Of a DNA stretch of 50,046 nt, positions 1 to 7,687 are shown in pieces. The DNA is taken from the NCBI GenBank assembly GCA_018662225.1, contig JABJGO010000022.1:1-50046 (forward strand). The letters run 5' to 3'. The first letter of the stretch is position 1, and each line of letters opens with the position of its first letter. The notes beneath the pieces were generated by a model. It had not been told where the DNA came from and did no database searches. It saw only the letters and a program-made list of their open reading frames with translations. The position numbers and the translations under genes are program-made. This DNA comes from Rhodospirillales bacterium. GTDB lineage: Bacteria > Pseudomonadota > Alphaproteobacteria > Rhodospirillales > Casp-alpha2.

Positions 1-51
1 CTTGATTGCCCTGGCTGCACCCGTCTGTCTTGTCTGCGATTTCTGTTTCAT
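1..51 (-). CDS. Transposase OrfA N-terminus, IS3-like (partial, runs off the left edge)
   Basis: Reading leftwards from the ATG at 51-49, the sequence begins MKQKSQTRQTGAARAIK and leaves the window. An AGGGGA ribosome binding site sits six bases upstream, which favours this ATG over the in-frame ATG at 57. A basic, Gln/Thr-rich start ending in a V/I-K step resembles the start of IS3-family OrfA proteins, which continue with an IRRATRR segment and a helix-turn-helix. Only 17 codons are visible, so this is pattern recognition. If real, the protein would bind the ends of the element and with OrfB catalyse its transposition. Confidence 0.45.
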   Translation of the reverse strand, partial: MKQKSQTRQTGAARAIK

Positions 52-140
52 CTTCATTCCCCTACGGGTCATTACGATGAACCAGAAACCCTCTCTTATG
101 CAATGCCGCTAGTTTGTTCCATAGGCGCTGACGTCAGACA
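1..140 (-). mobile_element. Edge of an IS3-family-like insertion sequence (partial)
   Basis: The first 140 or so bases do not continue the motA gene that starts abruptly at about 147. On the minus strand they carry a well-formed ribosome binding site and the first codons of a protein resembling IS3-type OrfA, reading out of the window. The exact outer end of the element is not resolved. It should lie between about 120 and 146, where motA homology resumes. No terminal inverted repeat can be confirmed because the other end is outside the window. The call rests on the short N-terminal resemblance plus the break in motA, so it is an inference. Confidence 0.5.
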
Positions 141-146
141 AGAACA

Positions 147-509
147 ATGGGCAGTTACGCACCTGCATTCGGGATGGTTGGGACTCTGTTAGGGCTTGTA
201 AATATGCTCTACACGATGAGTGGGGGGTCATTTGAACAGGTCGGTACCAATATGGCTGTTGCATTGATTACAACTTTTTATGGAATTTTATTTTCGAACC
301 TCTTATTCAAACCAATCGCCGTAAAACTGGAAGATCGCACAAACCAACGTGCCCACACACTCAGCATGGTTGTTGAAGCTGTAAATCTGATCAGCGAAAG
401 ACGATCACCGTCATATATCCGCGAAACTCTGTTTTCGTTTCTTGCAGAGTATGACGATGAACTTGACGGGGAGTCTCCAAAGACGAAAACGGGGGAATCA
501 AATGATTGA
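147..509 (+). pseudogene. motA: motA fragment: C-terminal half of the flagellar stator protein MotA/PomA
   Basis: The 120 codons match only the last two membrane helices and the tail of MotA/PomA. The segment GSYAPAFGMVGTLLGLV is the start of the third helix, followed by a second hydrophobic stretch (about residues 35-57) and a charged cytoplasmic tail. Full-length members have about 250-290 residues, so TM1, TM2 and the long cytoplasmic loop that contacts FliG are missing. An in-frame stop lies at about 129, and neither other frame upstream resembles MotA, so a simple frameshift does not explain the loss. The ATG at 147 may just be an internal Met. The break coincides with the presumed insertion sequence at 1-140. 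The stop overlaps motB. As it stands the product cannot form a normal stator; the 5' part may survive beyond the element, outside the window. Confidence 0.75.
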
Positions 510-1314
510 TAATACCTCCCTGGGAAATGACGAGAAAGTTGCAGACATTGCCAGTGAGCAATTAGCTCCACTCATCAAGGCCGCTCGGCGGCGAAGGAAG
601 GCCGGGCGTCCCGTGCCTCAGCCCCAGGGGCCAGGGGATGAGTGGATGATCACATATATGGATACAGTAACGCTCCTAGTCACCCTCTTTGTCATCTTGT
701 TGAGTTTCGCCAATTTCGATGAGGCCAAGTACCGGGCCTTCACCAATGCGCTGAGCATCACAGATTATGGCGTTGGTGTTCTTTCTAGTTCGCCGCGACC
801 CATCGAATCAGAATTTTCCCAAGACGATATAATTATGAAGACGATCAGCGACACGGCAGAAATCATGGCAGATGAATTCAGGACGTCCATTGAGGCGTCG
901 GGCTTGGCAGATCAAGTCAGCTTGAATTCCGTACCCGCCGGTGTTGAACTGGAGATCAATGAAAGCGTCTTGTTCTCTATTGGTAGTGCAGAACTTACCC
1001 AGCTTGGGCGATCAGTTATCGAAAACCTTGCGGGCATTCTTGATAAACCCGGTATCATGGCATCGGTAGAAGGGCATACTGATAATGTGCCAATTCAGAC
1101 AGAGAAATACGGTTCCAACTGGGAGCTATCGGGTGCTCGTGCATCTGCGGTTGTAAGGTATCTTATCGGAGCGGGGGTAGACCCCGACGTGTTACGGATT
1201 GTCGGCTATGCGGATACGAAGCCAAAATGGAACAATGAGACGGCAGATGGCCGCAAAAACAACCGAAGGGTCAACGTTATTGTCAGTTTCAACGAAGCCA
1301 AAGACCCAGGTTAA
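502..1314 (+). CDS. motB: Flagellar motor stator protein MotB (270 aa)
   Basis: MotB forms the ion channel of the flagellar stator with MotA and anchors it to peptidoglycan. The protein has a basic cytoplasmic N-terminus (residues 1-45), then the single membrane helix starting DEWMITYMDTVTLLVTL, in which Asp54 is the conserved ion-carrying residue. A C-terminal OmpA-like peptidoglycan-binding domain (about 150-265) shows VEGHTDNVPI, the SGARA segment and the RRVNVIV strand. The ATG at 502 is chosen over an upstream in-frame ATG at 442 because it overlaps the motA stop (507-509) and gives the usual MotB length and N-terminus. It appears intact although its partner gene is broken, so function depends on another motA copy or on read-through from the inserted element. 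Confidence 0.93.
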   Translation: MIDNTSLGNDEKVADIASEQLAPLIKAARRRRKAGRPVPQPQGPGDEWMITYMDTVTLLVTLFVILLSFANFDEAKYRAFTNALSITDYGVGVLSSSPRPIESEFSQDDIIMKTISDTAEIMADEFRTSIEASGLADQVSLNSVPAGVELEINESVLFSIGSAELTQLGRSVIENLAGILDKPGIMASVEGHTDNVPIQTEKYGSNWELSGARASAVVRYLIGAGVDPDVLRIVGYADTKPKWNNETADGRKNNRRVNVIVSFNEAKDPG

Positions 1315-1350
1315 TATCGCTGAATATACATTTAGAAATCGAGGTGCGTG

Positions 1351-2025
1351 ATGGCGGAACATGAGTTCTCTTGGAGTCTGGATTATTCGGTTGGCATAGA
1401 CATACTCGATTATGACCATCAGGAACTGTTTGCTACAGTGAACGACCTCCACAATGCCATTTCTGACGGAACCGAAAGCGATGTCATTGTTCCGATTATT
1501 GATCGTCTGTCCAAGTACGTGGCCGAGCATTTCCAACGAGAAGAGCATATATTGTCGGAGTACAATTTCCCTTTTCTTGCGGATCACCGACGAAAGCACC
1601 ACGAATTTGCACGGGTGATCTACGCAATTCGGCATATTCTGGCCAATTGCCCAGAGCGCCTATCATACGACAAATTACTCAACTTTTTGGAAAACTGGTT
1701 GGTCCGTCACATCATGGGCGAGGATATGAAATACAAAGCGTTCATGCGAGGTGACTATGGTCGGCGAGATACTGATATCGTAATGCCAATACCCTCAAAA
1801 AAAGATAGTGAAGCCGTCGAAACCTATGATGAGAAACGGAAAGAGCATGAATTAGTCGCCATTACTGTCCATGTTCCTGTTCAGTTAGCTAACATTATTC
1901 GCCGTTGTGCCCGAGTACTTCAACTTGGTGGCGAGAAGGCCGATCGCCTTGAAGAACTGACGGACCCGATCGGATATCTAAATAATGATGAGGCGCTCAA
2001 AATTGCTAAAATTGTTATTCAATAG
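1351..2025 (+). CDS. Bacteriohemerythrin with a C-terminal extension (224 aa)
   Basis: Residues 5-132 form a hemerythrin domain that binds oxygen at a di-iron centre. The ligand pattern is complete: His23 in DHQEL, His60 and Glu64 in HFQREE, His79 and His83 in DHRRKHH, and His120 with Asp125 in RHIMGED. Beyond the domain there are about 90 residues, a charged linker (130-165) and a helical tail (165-224), that I do not recognise; ordinary bacteriohemerythrins end near residue 135. A GAGG site places the start at ATG 1351 rather than the GTG three bases earlier. The gene follows motB by 36 bp and may be co-transcribed, which would link oxygen binding to motility or aerotaxis (inference). Confidence 0.88.
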   Translation: MAEHEFSWSLDYSVGIDILDYDHQELFATVNDLHNAISDGTESDVIVPIIDRLSKYVAEHFQREEHILSEYNFPFLADHRRKHHEFARVIYAIRHILANCPERLSYDKLLNFLENWLVRHIMGEDMKYKAFMRGDYGRRDTDIVMPIPSKKDSEAVETYDEKRKEHELVAITVHVPVQLANIIRRCARVLQLGGEKADRLEELTDPIGYLNNDEALKIAKIVIQ

Positions 2026-2056
2026 ATCGCCTGAATGTTCGGAGATTACAGAGCCG

Positions 2057-2641
2057 CTAGCCGGATTCCTGCTGATCGAGCCATTGTTGTTTGGTGATGG
2101 CATATACGGCGTCGATCTCGCCATAGGCGAAGCGTGTGCTTTCATATCGCAATCCGATTTTTTTCAGCACGTTCTTTGAAGCATGATTTTCCGGCTCGAA
2201 ACAGGCAACAACCACGTCCAGCGGTGAGTCTTCGAACGCGAACTGCAACAGCCGGGATGCGGCCTCGGTGGCAATGCCCTTGCCCCAAACGGATGTCTTA
2301 TAGAAGTAGCCGATCTCGATCTCTGCGAGCGGAATGCAATCGTTCAGAAGTAAATCCCAATTGGTGTCGTTTTCTTCAATGGGCATGGGGGTCAGGGCAG
2401 CTGAGCCTATCTTCTCCTGTGTTGTTCGGTCGATCACACACCAGACACCGATGCATCCACCATCGCTGCGACGGGTGACAAGGGGCATCTGGGCTTTGAT
2501 CTCAGCGGGTGTGGACGCGCCGCCGCCATAGCGCATGACGCGTTCATCGGTGAACATTTCCAGTGCCAGATCGAGGTCATCCTCGGTCAACGGGCGCAGG
2601 TGCAGGCGTTCTGTGTAAAGATCGAGTTTCATGATCGGCAT
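2057..2641 (-). CDS. GNAT acetyltransferase, RimJ/RimL type (194 aa)
   Basis: The start LYTERLHLRPLTEDD is the classic N-terminus of the RimJ/RimL-like GNAT subfamily. The acetyl-CoA-binding region lies around GYFYKTSVWGKGIATEA (about 122-138), a slightly relaxed form of the usual Q/R-x-x-G-x-G/A loop. It is followed by helix and strand segments ending near YESTRFAYGE. Such proteins acetylate N-terminal or small-molecule amines; the substrate cannot be read from the sequence. Start could be Met1 (2641) or Met4 (2632). The gene is convergent with the hemerythrin gene and lies 5 bp beyond the LysR regulator gene, so the two are probably one transcript. Confidence 0.85.
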   Translation of the reverse strand: MPIMKLDLYTERLHLRPLTEDDLDLALEMFTDERVMRYGGGASTPAEIKAQMPLVTRRSDGGCIGVWCVIDRTTQEKIGSAALTPMPIEENDTNWDLLLNDCIPLAEIEIGYFYKTSVWGKGIATEAASRLLQFAFEDSPLDVVVACFEPENHASKNVLKKIGLRYESTRFAYGEIDAVYAITKQQWLDQQESG

Positions 2642-2646
2642 GGGTA

Positions 2647-3543
2647 CTATTCGGCGGCTAAATTAACAAGCCAGTCGGCCACCAGATCGCGGGCGTGATT
2701 GCGCCTGGGTTGGGTCAGGTCACGCAGGTAGTAGCTGGCGTGCAGGGCCATTGGTTTTGCACATGGTTTTTCGAACACCTCAACCAGATCACCGGATTTG
2801 AGTAGATGATTGATAAACGGCCGGCGGCCCAGCATGACGCCTTCGCCGCGCTGGGCCATCTGCAAGGCGATAAGCGACCCGTCCACCTTCATGCCCTTGG
2901 GCACTTTAAACGGGCCGGTATGGAATTGCTGAAACCATTTGTGCCAGTCTTCGTCATAACCGAGCAGGTGAATAAGTTCGAAATTGAGAATGTCCGCCGC
3001 ACCCGTAGGTCGCTCACGCGCCTTCAGCATACCGGGTGCACACACCGGCACGATGGATGTGGTGAACAGAATATGGGTGTGTTCGTCCGCCACGGGTTCG
3101 GGCAGGATCACAATTTCAAGATCAACATCAGACGCCGAGGCTTCGTTGAATTCCGTATCCAGCGTGCGGATGGACAGATCGATCTCCGGGTGTTTCTTGT
3201 GAAACGATCCCAACTGCGGCACCAGCCAGAGGGTCGCCACGCTGGGCGTGCAGCGGATGGTTACCTGCTGGCCCTGCATATGGGGGAACAGCTGATCGGT
3301 GACCGTGTCCAGTCGTTCGATGGCTTGATGAACACTCTCGAAGTACGCCTGACCCGTACTGCTTAATGACAGTTTGCGGCCATGACGCACAAACAGGGGC
3401 GCGCCCAGATAGGCTTCCAACTGGCGCATTTGCTGGCTGACGGCGGGCGGTGAGATATTCAACTCAGATGCCGCAAGGGCAAAACTCAGGCGCCGTCCGG
3501 CGGCTTCAAAGGTGCGCAGTATGTTCAATCTGGGTCGTCGCAC
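2647..3543 (-). CDS. LysR-family regulator, GcvA-like (298 aa)
   Basis: The N-terminal winged helix-turn-helix (about residues 3-62) carries RRPRLNILRTFEAAGRRLSF and NISPPAVSQQMRQLE, typical of the GcvA branch of LysR regulators. It is followed by a two-lobed effector-binding domain (about 90-295). I choose the GTG at 3543. It has an AGGA site six bases upstream and gives the standard GcvA-like start, whereas the ATG at 3588 would add 15 unusual residues and put the protein through a LysR-box-like palindrome. The gene is divergent from the MttB/dehydrogenase pair, so it most likely controls that module in response to a methylated amine or a product of it (inference). Confidence 0.88.
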   Translation of the reverse strand: MRRPRLNILRTFEAAGRRLSFALAASELNISPPAVSQQMRQLEAYLGAPLFVRHGRKLSLSSTGQAYFESVHQAIERLDTVTDQLFPHMQGQQVTIRCTPSVATLWLVPQLGSFHKKHPEIDLSIRTLDTEFNEASASDVDLEIVILPEPVADEHTHILFTTSIVPVCAPGMLKARERPTGAADILNFELIHLLGYDEDWHKWFQQFHTGPFKVPKGMKVDGSLIALQMAQRGEGVMLGRRPFINHLLKSGDLVEVFEKPCAKPMALHASYYLRDLTQPRRNHARDLVADWLVNLAAE

Positions 3544-3558
3544 GGGTGTTCCTGTCAG

Positions 3559-3573
3559 ATAAGTTTTACTTAT
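3559..3573. promoter_or_regulatory. LysR-box palindrome between the regulator and the mttB-like gene
   Basis: ATAAGTTTTACTTAT is a perfect 6-3-6 palindrome and contains the T-N11-A signature of LysR operators. It lies 16 bases upstream of the regulator's preferred GTG start and 85 bases before the divergent methyltransferase gene, a position suited to autoregulation and activation of the divergent promoter. Confidence 0.6.
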
Positions 3574-3657
3574 GTATTGTGACAGCAAGCATCGCTTGTC
3601 CGCAAGTCCGCTTTTTCCCTAATATTTAGGCGATTCCACAAATCAGGGTGCCCACCA

Positions 3658-5175
3658 ATGCAATTTTTTTCTTATCTAACGGATGAGGACGTTGAATACG
3701 TTCATTCAGCTTCACTGGAAATCCTTGAGGAGGTCGGCCTGCTGGTCCGTAACGAGAAGGCCCGTAACCGCTGTGCCGAACATGGCTGCGTTGTCGACCA
3801 TGAAACCGAAATGGTTCAGCTTCCCGCCCATGTGGTGGAAAAATACCGCGCCATGACACCGCCCACCATCACCCTGCGCGGTCGCGATCCGAAATACGAT
3901 TTAACGTTCCCGCGCGAGCTGCCGGTCATTGCCACGGCCAGCTCCGCCCCCGATATTGTTGATCCGGTCACCGGCAAAGCCCGCCGCGCCACGTCTGATG
4001 ATATCGCCAATATCGCCCATCTGGTGAACGAGCTGCCGGGCTTTGATATGTTCTCAATCTCCACCCTGGCCGATGATGCGCCCACGGGACAGTTCAACCT
4101 GTCGCGGTTCTATCCGGCGCTCAAAAATTGCCTGAAGCCGGTGCGCACGTCTGTTCTGGATGTGGAGGAAGCTAAACAGATCCTCAAGCTGGGTGAGCTG
4201 ATCGCCGGATCACCCGAAGCCTTCTGGGAGCGCCCTTTTATTAATTTCGGTTACTGCGCCATTGTGTCGCCCCTGACCATGGATTTCGATTCCACCGAAA
4301 ACCTTATGTTCTTTGCCGAGAACGGCGTCACGGCCTACGGCACCATCGCGCCCATGGGCGGTTTGAGCACGCCGCTTTCCCTGTCCGGTATGCTGACCAT
4401 TATGAATGCCGAATGGCTGGCCGCGTGTACGCTGGCCCAAATGTCAAAGGCTGGCACGGAGCAGATTTATAACTTCCTGCCGGTATTCGCCGATATGCGC
4501 GACGGGGCCTATGCGCCGGGTGCGATCGAGATCGGCATGATGAATTCTGCCGTGTGTCAGATGGCGCGTTTTTATAATGTTCCAGCGGGCGGTTATCTTG
4601 GCCTGACCAATTCAAAGACCCCCGATGCCCAAGCCGGATTTGAGAAAGGTATGTCGCCCTTATTGGGGGCCGCGTCCGGTGTCGACTTCATCGTCATGGG
4701 TGGGTTGCAGGACGCGCTGATGACGTTCGATTTCGGCCAACTCACCATCGATAACGAAATCGCCCAGATGATCAAAAAAGTCCGTGGCGGTTTCGGGTTC
4801 TCAAAAGAAAGTGCCTCGTTGGCGGAAATCAAGAAAACCGGAGCCGCCGGTATGTTCGCCGCCAACCCGGCCACGCTGGAACGCATGCACACGGCCACCT
4901 TCATGCCGGAACTGGCAGATCGGAAATTGCGTGAACAATGGGAAGACGAAGGCGCGTCGACGATCCAGCAAAGGGCGTTGAACAAGGCACTGGATATCCT
5001 GTCCACCGCCAATCCAGCCGCGTTCGATCTGGAAACAGACGCCCGTATCCGCCGCGAATTTGAAGGCATTGTGGCTGGTGACTCCCAGGTCCCCGAAGGT
5101 TGGGTTCCGTTCGATTTCGGAATCGAAGTCATCACCCGCAAGAAGCGTGTTAACCGTCGTCGTAAGCAGGCCTAA
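3658..5175 (+). CDS. Trimethylamine methyltransferase (MttB) superfamily protein, non-pyrrolysine (505 aa)
   Basis: This is a full-length member of the MttB superfamily, TIM-barrel enzymes that move a methyl group from a quaternary or tertiary amine. There is no in-frame amber codon, so it belongs to the large branch without pyrrolysine, whose characterised members (MtgB type) demethylate glycine betaine or related betaines. The family pattern is seen in the N-terminal segment about HSASLEILEEVG (residues 16-27), IATASSAPDIVDP (about 96-108) and the Gly/Ala-rich barrel around 215-360. Three bases separate it from the dehydrogenase gene, so the two are translationally coupled. No corrinoid-protein gene is found in this window, although the characterised enzymes pass the methyl group to one. 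Substrate is inferred to be a betaine-like compound. Confidence 0.85.
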   Translation: MQFFSYLTDEDVEYVHSASLEILEEVGLLVRNEKARNRCAEHGCVVDHETEMVQLPAHVVEKYRAMTPPTITLRGRDPKYDLTFPRELPVIATASSAPDIVDPVTGKARRATSDDIANIAHLVNELPGFDMFSISTLADDAPTGQFNLSRFYPALKNCLKPVRTSVLDVEEAKQILKLGELIAGSPEAFWERPFINFGYCAIVSPLTMDFDSTENLMFFAENGVTAYGTIAPMGGLSTPLSLSGMLTIMNAEWLAACTLAQMSKAGTEQIYNFLPVFADMRDGAYAPGAIEIGMMNSAVCQMARFYNVPAGGYLGLTNSKTPDAQAGFEKGMSPLLGAASGVDFIVMGGLQDALMTFDFGQLTIDNEIAQMIKKVRGGFGFSKESASLAEIKKTGAAGMFAANPATLERMHTATFMPELADRKLREQWEDEGASTIQQRALNKALDILSTANPAAFDLETDARIRREFEGIVAGDSQVPEGWVPFDFGIEVITRKKRVNRRRKQA

Positions 5176-5178
5176 ACA

Positions 5179-7602
5179 ATGAGCAAAACATTCCCAAGTA
5201 CGGCCCGCATTGTGGTCATCGGTGGTGGCTGCATCGGTACCAGTATCGCCTTTCATCTGGCTCGGTCCGGCGAGCGTGACGTGGTGCTGCTTGAAAAAAG
5301 TAAACTGACCGAAGGTGCCACCTGGCATGCCGCCGGTCTGGTGGGCCAGTTCAGATCGCAACAGAACTTGATGGCGATTATGAACGCCAGTGTGCGGTTG
5401 TTCGATAATCTGGCCGAGGAAACAGGCCAGGAAACCGGCTGGCGCAAAGTGGGCAGCATCCGCATTGCCGCTAGTGAAGACCGGCTCAAAGAGTTGCAAA
5501 AATCCCACTCGTCCGCTCGTGCTGTGGGCTTCGAGATGGATATGCTCTCACCGTCCGAAATTCGCGATATCTATCCGCTGATCAACACGGAAGATTTACT
5601 GGCAGGTGCCTTCATCCCCGATGACGGGCATATCGATCCCAACAGCCTGACCCAGGCCTATGCCAAGGGTTTTCGCGCCAACGGTGGCCGGATATTCGAA
5701 GGCACCATGGTCAAGGAGCTGACCAAATCAGGCGATCGCATCACGCACGTGGTCACCGACCACGGCACCATAGAATGTGACACGGTGGTCAATGCGGCGG
5801 GTCTGTGGGCGCGTCAGGTGGGCTGGATGGCCGGGGTGGAAATTCCCGCCGGTGTGGTTGAGCACCAATATATGGTGACGGAAAAATCCCCGGATATCCC
5901 GGACGGTATTCCGGCGTTTCGAGACCCGGACGGCGGCTATTACGCGAAACCCGAACCGGGTGCGCTGGCCATCGGTGGTTGGGAACGGGCCACCAATATT
6001 GTGAATTCCAAAGACGGTTTCCCGTGGGAGAACGAACGTTTTCTGTTCGAAGACAACATGGACCGGCTGGAAGAAATCTTCGCGCCCGCCGCCCACCGCT
6101 TGCCCATCCTGAATGAACTGGGCGTGCGCACTATTGTGAACGGCCCTATCCCCATCTCCCCCGATGGTGAACCCGTGATTGGGCCGGTGCCGGGCCTGAG
6201 CAATTTCTTCGCCGCGTGTGCGTTTACGTCTGGTATCGCCGCCTCCGGTGGTGTGGGTGAGGTGGTTGCCAACTGGATTTTGCAGGGCGATCCGGGCCTT
6301 GATCTGTGGGCGTTTGATATCCGCCGGTTTGGAGCACTCCATGCCGGGCACAAATTCCTGCATGACCGGGCGCATGAGAGCTATACCAAATACTACGCCA
6401 TTCACTGGCCGGGCGAGGAAGCGGAAAGTGCACGCGGTGTCCGCCGCAGCCCGCTTTACCACACGCTCAAGAACCAGGGTGCCGTGTTCGGCTCCAAATT
6501 CGGCTGGGAACGGGCCAACTGGTTTGCGCGGGATGGCGCGCCACAGGAAGACGTGCACAGTTACGAACGCGCCCACCAGATGGACACGGTGGGCGCCGAG
6601 CACAAGGCCGCCCGCGAAGGTGTGGTCATGATCGACATGTCATCGTTCACCAAGTTCGAGATCAGCGGCTTAGGTGCGTGTTCGTTCCTGCAATATATCG
6701 CCACCGCCAACGTGGACAAAGAAGTCGGCGGCGCGGCCTATACCCAGCTGTGCAATACAAAGGGCGGCATTGAGGCCGACGTGACCATCATCCGCCGGGC
6801 CAAAGACACCTTCTGGCTGATCACCGGATCGGGCTTCCCGGTTCGCGACCGCGGCTGGATTGAAGACAACATGCGCGAAGGCGATAACGTCACCTTGCGC
6901 GATATCACGTCCGGTTACGGCGTGATCAATCTGGCCGGACCACTTTCTCGCGATGTGTTACAGAAAGTTTGTGATGACGATGTATCTAACGAAGGCTTTG
7001 CATTCGGTACGGCAAAAGACATTCGGATTGGCTACGCCCCCGTTACGGCCTACCGGGTGACGTATCTGGGCGAACTGGGCTGGGAGCTTTATATCCCGTC
7101 CGAATACACCGGCTTCGTGTTCGATACGCTACAGGAAGCAGGCCAGCCCGAAGGTATCACCAACATGGGCTACCAAGCGGTGGACAGCTTGCGGCTGGAA
7201 AAGAAGTACCTCGCCTGGGGCTCGGACATCACGCCCGACTACAACCCGTTCGAGGCCGGGTTACAGTTCCTCATCGATTGGGACAAAGGCGACTTCATAG
7301 GTCGGGCGGCGCTCGCCAAAATAAAACAAGACGGTGCGAGGCAAAAAATGGTCTGCTTCGCGCTTCAAAACCCGCTACCCCTATTCGGCGGTGAAGCGAT
7401 CCTCGTGGACGGTAAGGCCATAGGCCAAACCACGTCCGGTAACTACGGCTACACCGTGGGCAAAAGCCTCGCCATCGGCTACCTGCCAACAGAATATCTG
7501 GACAGCAACGACTTCGCTATCGAAGCCTTCGGCCAAACCAGTGCGGCCAGTCTGGTTAAAGGCTCGGCGTATGATCCCAAGCGGGAGAAGGTTTTGCGGT
7601 AA
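5179..7602 (+). CDS. FAD-dependent dimethylglycine/sarcosine dehydrogenase-like protein with GcvT domain (807 aa)
   Basis: The N-terminal half is a DAO-type FAD oxidoreductase. The dinucleotide motif is VIGGGCIGTSIAFHLA (residues 13-28), and GATWHAAG (46-53) holds the His that carries covalent FAD in dimethylglycine and sarcosine dehydrogenases. From about residue 425 the protein matches the folate-binding GcvT/aminomethyltransferase domain, with its C-terminal barrel near 700-800. Known relatives oxidise N-methyl groups and hand the one-carbon unit to tetrahydrofolate. Coupled to the preceding methyltransferase, it fits a route glycine betaine to dimethylglycine to sarcosine to glycine (inference). 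The last 31 bases, up to and including the first base of the stop codon, recur 866 bp downstream (8437-8467). Confidence 0.9.
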   Translation: MSKTFPSTARIVVIGGGCIGTSIAFHLARSGERDVVLLEKSKLTEGATWHAAGLVGQFRSQQNLMAIMNASVRLFDNLAEETGQETGWRKVGSIRIAASEDRLKELQKSHSSARAVGFEMDMLSPSEIRDIYPLINTEDLLAGAFIPDDGHIDPNSLTQAYAKGFRANGGRIFEGTMVKELTKSGDRITHVVTDHGTIECDTVVNAAGLWARQVGWMAGVEIPAGVVEHQYMVTEKSPDIPDGIPAFRDPDGGYYAKPEPGALAIGGWERATNIVNSKDGFPWENERFLFEDNMDRLEEIFAPAAHRLPILNELGVRTIVNGPIPISPDGEPVIGPVPGLSNFFAACAFTSGIAASGGVGEVVANWILQGDPGLDLWAFDIRRFGALHAGHKFLHDRAHESYTKYYAIHWPGEEAESARGVRRSPLYHTLKNQGAVFGSKFGWERANWFARDGAPQEDVHSYERAHQMDTVGAEHKAAREGVVMIDMSSFTKFEISGLGACSFLQYIATANVDKEVGGAAYTQLCNTKGGIEADVTIIRRAKDTFWLITGSGFPVRDRGWIEDNMREGDNVTLRDITSGYGVINLAGPLSRDVLQKVCDDDVSNEGFAFGTAKDIRIGYAPVTAYRVTYLGELGWELYIPSEYTGFVFDTLQEAGQPEGITNMGYQAVDSLRLEKKYLAWGSDITPDYNPFEAGLQFLIDWDKGDFIGRAALAKIKQDGARQKMVCFALQNPLPLFGGEAILVDGKAIGQTTSGNYGYTVGKSLAIGYLPTEYLDSNDFAIEAFGQTSAASLVKGSAYDPKREKVLR
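7571..7601 (+). repeat. 31-bp direct repeat, copy 1 (3' end of the dehydrogenase gene)
   Basis: The 31 bases from 7571 to 7601, beginning ATGATCCCAAGCGGG and ending TTTTGCGGTA, are identical to 8437-8467. This copy covers the final codons and the first base of the stop codon of the dehydrogenase gene. The two copies bracket the membrane-protein gene at 7688-8440. Confidence 0.97.
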
Positions 7603-7687
7603 ACTGGATCGGGTGTTTTCTCGTTTACTGCGATCAATTGTATGCTATGCATGGGATAGTTGAGTATCTGCATGAACTGGTCCTCTC

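Noticed and set aside
442-501. Longer start for motB
   Set aside because: Twenty extra codons inside motA do not match MotB; the ATG at 502 overlaps the motA stop in the usual way.
4801-5508. Minus-strand open frame of 235 codons across the mttB-like/dehydrogenase junction
   Set aside because: Antisense to two conserved genes, without a ribosome site or family motif.
5728-6603. Minus-strand open frame of 291 codons inside the dehydrogenase gene
   Set aside because: Antisense shadow of a well-conserved GC-rich gene; composition is Arg/His/Gly-rich and matches no family.
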